From positions 1 to 16,824 of the forward strand of contig JAEWMK010000385.1 of the NCBI GenBank assembly GCA_023457235.1: DNA of 16,824 nt, read 5' to 3'. The stretch is from Bacillota bacterium (GTDB lineage Bacteria > Bacillota > Bacilli > Bacillales > Bacillaceae_J). The position numbers were made by a program, and so were the translations under genes. The notes under the pieces are model-generated. The model did no database searches. It was not told the origin of the DNA and saw nothing but the letters and a program-made list of their open reading frames with translations. This document shows, in pieces, positions 1 to 4,324 of this stretch. The first letter of the stretch is position 1. Each line of letters opens with the position of its first letter.

Positions 1-46
1 CTGCAGGTCCCGCACCTACAATGATAACATCAAATTTTTCAGACAT
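1..46 (-). CDS. fixC: FixC-like electron transfer flavoprotein-quinone oxidoreductase, N-terminal fragment
   Basis: Only the first 15 codons are in the window. They read MSEKFDVIIVGAGPA, the beta-alpha-beta dinucleotide-binding start (GxGPA) of an FAD-dependent dehydrogenase of the FixC/ETF-QO family. The ATG at 46-44 overlaps the last codons of the upstream etfA gene by 8 bases, a sign of translational coupling in one operon. After etfB and etfA, the expected product is FixC, which passes electrons from the ETF flavoprotein towards menaquinone; fixX (ferredoxin-like) would be expected next, outside the window. The family call rests on the short N-terminus plus the neighbours, so other FAD-dependent oxidoreductases are not excluded. 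Confidence 0.75.
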   Translation of the reverse strand, partial: MSEKFDVIIVGAGPA

Positions 47-1067
47 GTTCAACTACACCCCCGGCCTTTTCTAGTGCTGCTTTGAATTCTTGAATGAGTA
101 ACGGAAGAATCTCCATTGCATCCCCAACAATTCCATAATGCGATGCATCAAAGATAGCTGCATTAGGATCTTTGTTTACAGCAATAATAAGCTCCGAGTT
201 TTTCATTCCAACCACATGCTGAATCGCACCGGAAATTCCAAATGCAAAATAAATCTTTGGTGATACCGTTTCACCTGTCTGACCAATTTGAAGATGGTGA
301 TCAAGCCAACTAGCCTCAACTACATCACGAGTTCCACCTACAGTCGCACCAATCACATCAGCAAATTCATACAACAACTGGAAGTTCTTTTCATCTCCCA
401 TTCCTTTACCGCCTGCCACAATAATATGGGCATCGGATAGGTTTGCTTTTTTCGTTGTATCTCTAACAATCTCTAAAACTTTTGTTCGAAGACTCTTTTC
501 CTCTAAACCTAGTTTTTCCTCAACGACTGTACCTGTACGGCCTCTTTCAGGAGCTAATGCCTTCATTACCTTTGGTCTTACCGTTGCCATCTGCGGACGA
601 TGTTTTTTACAAAGAATCGTAGCCATGATATTTCCGCCAAAGGCAGGACGACTTGCTTCAAACAGACGTTTCTCTAAGTCTACATCAAGCATTGTTGTGT
701 CTGCTGTTAAACCGGTACTAATATCTGTAGCAATCGCACTCGCCAAGTCTTTTCCGTTAGATGTGGCACCATATAGAATAATTTCAGGTTTATATTTTCT
801 AATTAGAAGGCTTGCGCCATGCATATAAGGCTCAGTCCGATAGTTTTGAAGAACTGGATCGTCGATTAAATAAACTTCGTCAGCACCATATTCAAAACAA
901 GTGTTCGCTAACGCTTTTATATTATTTCCTAAAAGGAAACCTGCAAGAGGCACCTCTAGTTTATTCGCTAATTCACGTCCAGCACCTAAAAGCTCAAGTG
1001 ATACTCCAGCAATTTCGCCTTCACGCTCTTCAATAAATACCCAGACGCCTTTATATTCTTCGATCAT
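39..1067 (-). CDS. etfA: Electron transfer flavoprotein subunit alpha (FixB/EtfA family)
   Basis: 342 aa. The N-terminal half is the ETF alpha/beta domain (about 8-190). The C-terminal half is the FAD-binding domain (about 210-330), with the hallmark segments GGKGMG at 219-224, GGTRDVV around R247, QIGQTGETVSP at 260-270 and GISGAIQHVVGM at 277-288. Members bind FAD together with the beta subunit and carry electrons from dehydrogenases to an ETF-quinone oxidoreductase. The sequence and the following fixC place it with the Fix-type ETFs rather than the B. subtilis lcfA-operon pair (inference from gene order). The ATG has an AGGGGG site 7 bases upstream that overlaps the etfB stop; the gap to etfB is 11 bases, and the stop lies inside the fixC start. 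Whether it carries the second, bifurcating FAD cannot be settled by eye. Confidence 0.93.
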   Translation of the reverse strand: MIEEYKGVWVFIEEREGEIAGVSLELLGAGRELANKLEVPLAGFLLGNNIKALANTCFEYGADEVYLIDDPVLQNYRTEPYMHGASLLIRKYKPEIILYGATSNGKDLASAIATDISTGLTADTTMLDVDLEKRLFEASRPAFGGNIMATILCKKHRPQMATVRPKVMKALAPERGRTGTVVEEKLGLEEKSLRTKVLEIVRDTTKKANLSDAHIIVAGGKGMGDEKNFQLLYEFADVIGATVGGTRDVVEASWLDHHLQIGQTGETVSPKIYFAFGISGAIQHVVGMKNSELIIAVNKDPNAAIFDASHYGIVGDAMEILPLLIQEFKAALEKAGGVVEHV

Positions 1068-1078
1068 CTTATATCCCC

Positions 1079-1900
1079 CTATTTACCTGTCTGAAAAAGT
1101 TCGCTCTTTTCAGCAAAGATAGTTGATACGATTTCCTTAACTTGTTCACTAGCGCTTCCTTCCAATATTTTTGCTTTTTCAGGAGGCTGTGGCGCCCACA
1201 TCTTACCAACCACTGTTGGTGAACCTTTTAAGCCAAGTTGAGCGATGTCAACTCCTTCAAAATCGTCAACTGTCCAAATAACTGGTTGATATCTTGCCGC
1301 TTTAATCATATTGGGCATTGGCGAATAAGAAACTTCGTTGATTTCTTTTTCAACTGTAATTAAGCATGGTAGCTGTGATTGAATCACTTCATAGCCATCT
1401 TCAATTTTTCGGTGAACTTTAATATACCTTCCGCCTTCATTTACTTCCTCAATTTTTATTACTTTGGTAACAGGTGGAATATTTAATCGTCTGGCAATAC
1501 CAGGTCCAACCTGTCCTGTATCTCCATCAATGGCATGTAAGCCACAAAGCACTAAATCAATTGGGTCTTCTTTTGATATTTTTTCGAGAGCATTGTATAA
1601 TGCATAGCTGGTAGCCAATGTATCCGCACCGGCAAAACGACGGTCCGTAATTAAATAGCCTGCATCTGCTCCAATTTCGATACACTTCTTAATAACATCT
1701 GTAGCCTGTGGTGGTCCCATCGATAATACAGTAACCTTTCCACCGACCTGTTGTTTAATACGAACTGCCTCTTCCACTGCATGACCATCATAAGGATTCA
1801 AAATAGCAGGGACACCACGGCGGTCCAATGTGTTCGTTTTTGGATTAACCTTGATGATTTTTGTGTCTGGAACTTGTTTTACACAAACAACGATGTGCAA
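1079..1900 (-). CDS. etfB: Electron transfer flavoprotein subunit beta (FixA/EtfB family)
   Basis: 273 aa when started at TTG (1900-1898), giving MHIVVCVKQVPDTK, the usual N-terminus of FixA/EtfB. The frame is open to a GTG at 1909, but AGGAG (1915-1911) sits only one base before it and 10 bases before the TTG, so the TTG is preferred. Visible family features are the NPYDGHAVEEAVR segment, the nucleotide-binding region LCGLHAIDGDTGQVGPGIA, and the ETF-beta signature around VHRKIEDGYEVIQSQLPCL. The product pairs with EtfA to form the FAD/AMP heterodimer that accepts electrons from acyl-CoA or other dehydrogenases, or bifurcates from NADH in true FixABCX systems. It is the first gene of an etfB-etfA-fixC operon whose upstream region carries a cre-like site and a dyad. 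Confidence 0.93.
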   Translation of the reverse strand: MHIVVCVKQVPDTKIIKVNPKTNTLDRRGVPAILNPYDGHAVEEAVRIKQQVGGKVTVLSMGPPQATDVIKKCIEIGADAGYLITDRRFAGADTLATSYALYNALEKISKEDPIDLVLCGLHAIDGDTGQVGPGIARRLNIPPVTKVIKIEEVNEGGRYIKVHRKIEDGYEVIQSQLPCLITVEKEINEVSYSPMPNMIKAARYQPVIWTVDDFEGVDIAQLGLKGSPTVVGKMWAPQPPEKAKILEGSASEQVKEIVSTIFAEKSELFQTGK

Positions 1901-1955
1901 AAGAAACACACTCCTCTCGAATAAACCACGCTTTTTTTTAGATGAATCTACAAAT

Positions 1956-2082
1956 CAAATACGTCTTGGCGTATTTGCGCCCAGATTTTTTCGAGCTTGC
2001 TCGAAAAACTACCCCTGAAAATCTGAGGCATCCGCCGGAGGCTTAACTTTATTCAGCAGCGAATTTCTGCTGAATAAAGTTA
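1956..2082. repeat. Cluster of perfect inverted repeats upstream of etfB
   Basis: At least three strong stem-loops lie in 127 bases. CAAATACG (1956-1963) pairs with CGTATTTG (1970-1977). TTTTTCGAG (1987-1995) pairs with CTCGAAAAA (2000-2008). TAACTTTATTCAGCAG (2044-2059) pairs with its perfect 16-base complement (2067-2082) over a 7-base loop. CAGATTTT (1982-1989) can also pair with AAAATCTG (2018-2025), excluding part of the second stem. There is no coding potential and no long T-run on either strand, so this is not a simple terminator. It could be a dispersed repeat of the host genome or a structured leader of the fix operon. Confidence 0.7.
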
Positions 2083-2103
2083 AAATGTTATATTAAAAGA
2101 GTT

Positions 2104-2126
2104 TAGAAATAGGAATACTATTTCTA
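2104..2126. promoter_or_regulatory. 9-bp perfect dyad, possible operator of the etf/fix operon
   Basis: TAGAAATAG at 2104-2112 and CTATTTCTA at 2118-2126 are perfect inverted arms with a 5-base spacer. On the minus strand a possible sigma-A promoter (TTGTGG at 2144-2139, 18-base spacer, TAGTAT at 2120-2115) has its -10 inside the dyad. A repressor bound here would block the operon. No regulator is recognised from the motif, and the promoter match is moderate. Confidence 0.4.
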
Positions 2127-2157
2127 TCCTCTAAATAACCACAATCTAAAAAAACTA

Positions 2158-2172
2158 AGCAAACGTTTTCAA
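2158..2172 (-). promoter_or_regulatory. cre-like site (CcpA) upstream of the etf/fix operon
   Basis: The minus strand reads TTGAAAACGTTTGCT, which fits the relaxed B. subtilis cre consensus WTGNAANCGNWNNCW at every defined position. It lies about 50 bases upstream of the inferred etf promoter. Catabolite repression is known for the fatty-acid oxidation/ETF operons of B. subtilis, so the site makes sense here, but the relaxed consensus also occurs by chance. Confidence 0.5.
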
Positions 2173-2242
2173 TGTTTTAATAATCCAATAACACTATTTC
2201 CACTGTAGTTACACTAACCTATGTTGTTATATATATTTTTAA

Positions 2243-2260
2243 TTGTACAATTGTTCACAA
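2243..2260. promoter_or_regulatory. Rex-like operator
   Basis: TTGTACAATTGTTCACAA compares with the Gram-positive Rex consensus TTGTGAA-N4-TTCACAA: the right half is perfect and the left half has two mismatches. It lies between the divergent etf/fix and RIC genes, about 140 bases upstream of the RIC start point. Rex represses fermentation and anaerobic respiration genes when NADH is low. The same bases contain the 12-base palindrome AATTGTACAATT (2241-2252), so another regulator is possible. Confidence 0.4.
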
Positions 2261-2351
2261 ACTTTTTAAAGAGTGATTTTGACAAATTTGCGAATTTTTT
2301 AAAAACATTTTTCGAACATTTTTTTACACAAATAAAAAACCAAAATTCATC

Positions 2352-2367
2352 TGTGATTTACATCACT
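2352..2367 (+). promoter_or_regulatory. FNR box of the RIC gene
   Basis: TGTGATTTACATCACT matches the Bacillus FNR consensus TGTGA-N6-TCACA in 9 of 10 defined positions. Its centre is at 2359.5. The -10 element TATAGT at 2389-2394 places transcription start near 2401, so the box is centred at -41.5, the position used by activating FNR at B. subtilis anaerobic promoters. This strongly suggests oxygen-limited induction of the downstream gene. Confidence 0.75.
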
Positions 2368-2388
2368 CACACGGTGTAAAAGTTGTTA

Positions 2389-2394
2389 TATAGT
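2389..2394 (+). promoter_or_regulatory. -10 element of the RIC promoter
   Basis: TATAGT, with no good -35 hexamer at the right distance; the FNR box occupies that place, as expected for an activator-dependent promoter. Predicted start is near 2401, giving a 27-base leader before the ATG. Confidence 0.55.
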
Positions 2395-2427
2395 TAAGAT
2401 AAACAAATATTAGGAGGTACATGATTT

Positions 2428-3132
2428 ATGTCATTAACAATAACAAGCACAATGAATGTTGGAGATATCGTTACACAATACCCACAGGCTGCCGACTTAT
2501 TTAAAAAATACAAAATTGATTTTTGCTGCGGTGGAAATCGCCCCCTTCATGATGCCGTTCTTGAAAAGAACTTAAACGAAGATGAGATTGTACAGGCGTT
2601 AAATGAAGGCTATGAGAAAATGCAAGCAATGAACACTGAAACTACGAACTGGCAAGAAGTTTCAAGCGCTGACCTAATCGATCATGTAATGCAAACTCAT
2701 CATGCCTATTTAACTGACGAGCTTCCAATGCTTGGACAGCTAGTTACAAAAATTTATCGAGTCCATGGATCAGGCCATCCTGAACTAGGCGAAGTATACA
2801 ATCATTTTCATGATTTAAGCAAGGAATTAATGGAACATATCATTAAAGAAGACGAAGTCATCTTCCCTTTAATTAAGTCATATGAAGCTGACCCTTCCTC
2901 AGAAAAACTGGAAGAAGTTAAAGCGGCAATTACCGAACTTGAAAAAGAACATGATCATGCCGGAGATCTATTGAAACTTATTCGCGAGATTACAAATGAC
3001 TACGAATTACCAGCAGATGCTTGTATGACTTATACAACTACATTCCAAAGATTGGAAGCACTTGAGTCTGACATGTTTATCCATGTTCATAAAGAAAATA
3101 ACATCTTATTCCCACGTTTTTTGAATCAATAA
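2428..3132 (+). CDS. Iron-sulfur cluster repair di-iron protein (RIC; ScdA/YtfE family)
   Basis: 234 aa. The N-terminal ScdA_N domain (about 8-65) contains the characteristic FCCGGNRPL with C33-C34. A hemerythrin-like four-helix domain follows (about 80-232), with candidate di-iron ligands H86, H137, E141, H175, H219/H221 and E223 in the segments DHVMQTHH, EHIIKEDEVIFP, KEHDHAG and FIHVHKENNILFP. Family members repair Fe-S clusters damaged by nitric oxide or oxidative stress in the cytosol. AGGAGG (2412-2417) lies 10 bases before the ATG. The gene stands alone between an FNR-type promoter and a terminator. FNR control fits nitrosative stress during anaerobic nitrate/nitrite respiration. Closest named relatives are ScdA of Staphylococcus and YtfE of E. 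coli. Confidence 0.95.
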   Translation: MSLTITSTMNVGDIVTQYPQAADLFKKYKIDFCCGGNRPLHDAVLEKNLNEDEIVQALNEGYEKMQAMNTETTNWQEVSSADLIDHVMQTHHAYLTDELPMLGQLVTKIYRVHGSGHPELGEVYNHFHDLSKELMEHIIKEDEVIFPLIKSYEADPSSEKLEEVKAAITELEKEHDHAGDLLKLIREITNDYELPADACMTYTTTFQRLEALESDMFIHVHKENNILFPRFLNQ

Positions 3133-3147
3133 TAATCAATCTATAAG

Positions 3148-3192
3148 GGGCTGTTTCGATGGGTATCTGTTACCTATCAAAACAGCTTTTTT
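3148..3192 (+). terminator. Terminator of the RIC gene
   Basis: Stem GCTGTTTCGATGGGTA (3150-3165) pairs with TACCTATCAAAACAGC (3171-3186), with one mismatch and one G-T pair, followed by six T residues. It starts about 20 bases after the stop codon. Confidence 0.85.
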
Positions 3193-3238
3193 GATGTACG
3201 GAAAAAATTAATAGACATGAGTCGCCCCATGTCTAGAA

Positions 3239-3442
3239 TTAATATCCATAGTCCCAGTCAACAACGTCCTCTTTGAAGCCAATAACCATTACATTTCCTA
3301 AATCCACCTTGTGAATGTTAAGAGTACAAGTGCAATTTTCATCGCCGCATTGTTGCTTAATTTCCTCCAAAGTTTCCTTCCTAACATCTTCTAAAACGAT
3401 AACCTCCTGTTGATTACGGTAAAGTACAGCTGTACCTGCCAT
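3239..3442 (-). CDS. Small hypothetical protein with a CGDENCTC motif
   Basis: 67 aa, not recognised. It is acidic and predicted soluble. Three cysteines lie together as CGDENCTC (about 32-39), which could bind a metal or be redox active, but no family is known to me. The C-terminus ends in aromatic residues (VVDWDYGY). The ATG (3442-3440) has GAAAGGTGG about 12 bases upstream; the upstream frame is closed by TGA, fixing this start. A TATAAT lies on the minus strand at 3501-3496 and a perfect FNR-type palindrome at 3530-3545, so expression under low oxygen is possible. It converges with the RIC gene. Confidence 0.7.
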   Translation of the reverse strand: MAGTAVLYRNQQEVIVLEDVRKETLEEIKQQCGDENCTCTLNIHKVDLGNVMVIGFKEDVVDWDYGY

Positions 3443-3495
3443 AATTCAATGCGCCACCTTTCATTTTCTCTCACCATTTGTTCTTTATATTTCTA

Positions 3496-3501
3496 ATTAT
3501 A
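3496..3501 (-). promoter_or_regulatory. -10 TATAAT for the 67-aa gene
   Basis: The minus strand shows a perfect TATAAT preceded by no recognisable -35, which suggests an activator-dependent promoter. Predicted start is near 3489, giving a leader of about 46 bases. Confidence 0.45.
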
Positions 3502-3529
3502 TGCCTGTCTATTTTTTATACCACTAGTT

Positions 3530-3545
3530 TGTGAATAATTTCACA
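3530..3545. promoter_or_regulatory. Perfect FNR-type palindrome
   Basis: TGTGAATAATTTCACA is a full match to TGTGA-N6-TCACA. Its centre is 48.5 bases upstream of the start inferred from the minus-strand TATAAT of the 67-aa gene, not the canonical 41.5, so the target promoter is uncertain. It is the second FNR-type site within 1.2 kb. Confidence 0.6.
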
Positions 3546-3611
3546 TTTATGGCAAAAAATATAAAACATTTTGTTACAAAACAAAAAGTAAGATTCAATT
3601 AATATGAAAAG

Positions 3612-3620
3612 TGTTATAAT
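3612..3620 (+). promoter_or_regulatory. Extended -10 (TGTTATAAT) facing a gene-less stretch
   Basis: TG at 3612-3613 followed by TATAAT at 3615-3620 is a perfect extended -10 on the plus strand, with transcription expected from about 3627. No ORF with a start codon follows; the nearest structures are a cre-like site (3642-3655) and a stem-loop (3673-3695). It could drive a small RNA or an antisense transcript of the 33-codon gene, or be chance in AT-rich DNA. Confidence 0.35.
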
Positions 3621-3641
3621 TATCTGTATTAACAACCCTGA

Positions 3642-3655
3642 TTTAAGCGCTTACA
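3642..3655 (+). promoter_or_regulatory. cre-like site (CcpA)
   Basis: TTTAAGCGCTTACA matches TGWAANCGNTNWCA at all but one defined position (T for G at position 2) and has the palindromic AAGCGCTT core. It would lie at about +16 to +29 of a plus-strand transcript from the extended -10 at 3612-3620, a position typical of CcpA repression. Confidence 0.45.
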
Positions 3656-3672
3656 ACAACCGCTGGATAAAG

Positions 3673-3695
3673 GACCCTCTACAAAATAGAGAGTC
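3673..3695 (-). terminator. Weak stem-loop, possible terminator of the 33-codon gene
   Basis: GACCCTCTA (3673-3681) pairs with TAGAGAGTC (3687-3695) over a 5-base loop. Read on the minus strand it starts 25 bases after the stop of the 33-codon gene and is followed by CTTTAT, a poor T-tract, so its efficiency as a terminator is uncertain. Confidence 0.4.
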
Positions 3696-3719
3696 AAAAA
3701 TAGAAACTAACTAAACATA

Positions 3720-3821
3720 TTAGTTATCATTATAAAGATCACAAATATATTGAATTACAGATTGGTCTTCTTCTTTTGTTTGTTTTTTATCTTCCGGCTT
3801 TACCTCAACTGTATTTGGCAT
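3720..3821 (-). CDS. 33-aa acidic/lysine-rich small protein
   Basis: The frame reads MPNTVEVKPEDKKQTK and ends in IQYICDLYNDN. I do not recognise it. Evidence that it is a gene: an excellent ribosome binding site (AGGAAGGAAG, ending about 7 bases before the ATG) and a near-consensus sigma-A promoter, TTGACT (3902-3897), 17-base spacer, TAAAAT (3879-3874), giving a 46-base leader. The N-terminal half is charged (K, E, D); the C-terminal half is amphipathic with one cysteine. No signal peptide or membrane segment is visible. It may be a small regulatory or stress peptide; function unknown. Confidence 0.6.
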   Translation of the reverse strand: MPNTVEVKPEDKKQTKEEDQSVIQYICDLYNDN

Positions 3822-3873
3822 TAATATCTTCCTTCCTACTTTTTTGTTTTTAATTTATCGATATTTTCTGATA

Positions 3874-3902
3874 ATTTTAAACCCGAATGAGCATTTAGTC
3901 AA
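3874..3902 (-). promoter_or_regulatory. Sigma-A promoter of the 33-codon gene
   Basis: On the minus strand TTGACT (3902-3897) is followed after exactly 17 bases by TAAAAT (3879-3874). Predicted start is near 3867. This is one of the best sigma-A matches seen in the window. Confidence 0.6.
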
Positions 3903-4004
3903 CACCATAAACAATAATTTTTTCTAGAAATTTATGTCATTTTCTCGAAAGCGATATCATAAATTTGTGGAATATCCGAATATTGTAAGAAAGTTATAAA
4001 AATA

Positions 4005-4027
4005 GGCTGCCGATACGACTGGCAGCC
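4005..4027 (-). terminator. Terminator of the 61-codon gene
   Basis: GGCTGCC (4005-4011) and GGCAGCC (4021-4027) form a 7-bp GC-rich stem with a 9-base loop. Read on the minus strand it is followed by TATTTTTAT, 18 bases after the stop. Confidence 0.8.
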
Positions 4028-4045
4028 ATCACTAAATTTTAAATA

Positions 4046-4231
4046 TTAATCTCTTATCGGCAGCTTCTCATTTTTAGGGGAAGGAAATAAAGGCCGGTCC
4101 CCATGACCTTTATAGTCACGTAAATATTCCTTTAACGCCTTTTTCACATTTTTTCCTAATGGAAGCTTTTTATGATCGGATTGTTCGTCTTGCTTATCAA
4201 ATTCGTCATTTTCAACTACTACCTTAAGCAT
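4046..4231 (-). CDS. 61-aa protein resembling an internal tyrosine-recombinase segment
   Basis: Residues 20-61 (KKLPLGKNVKKALKEYL, then DYKGHGDRPLFPSPKNEKLP) look like the stretch of tyrosine recombinases/integrases between the catalytic lysine beta-hairpin and box II (xVPLxxxvxxALxeYlxx..LFPS). The catalytic Arg, His-x-x-Arg and Tyr parts are absent, so it cannot be a recombinase. GGGAGG lies 9 bases before the ATG and a clean terminator follows, so it seems to be expressed as a small protein rather than random debris. The N-terminal 19 residues are highly charged. It could be a domesticated integrase fragment or an unrelated Bacillaceae small protein with chance likeness; function unknown. 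Confidence 0.6.
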   Translation of the reverse strand: MLKVVVENDEFDKQDEQSDHKKLPLGKNVKKALKEYLRDYKGHGDRPLFPSPKNEKLPIRD

Positions 4232-4324
4232 CTTGACAAACCTCCCTTATATAGATTAGAGTTCCCCCTATTTAAATTATAATAGATTCAAGCAAATACA
4301 GAAATAGGCAATTGCTCTCTTAAA

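Larger units (their letters stand above)
3443..3719. other. Gene-less stretch with regulatory motifs
   Basis: No ORF with a ribosome binding site is seen on either strand. The stretch holds a TATAAT for the 67-aa gene, a perfect FNR-type palindrome, a plus-strand extended -10, a cre-like site and a small stem-loop, each listed separately. Confidence 0.6.

Noticed and set aside
1830..2018. Open plus-strand frame of about 60 codons across the etfB start and hairpin cluster
   Set aside because: It begins antisense inside etfB, has no ribosome binding site and ends in the palindromic repeats; no protein-like composition.
3423..3434. 12-base palindrome GTACAGCTGTAC
   Set aside because: It lies inside the coding region of the 67-aa gene and its sequence is explained by codons; no sign of an operator role.
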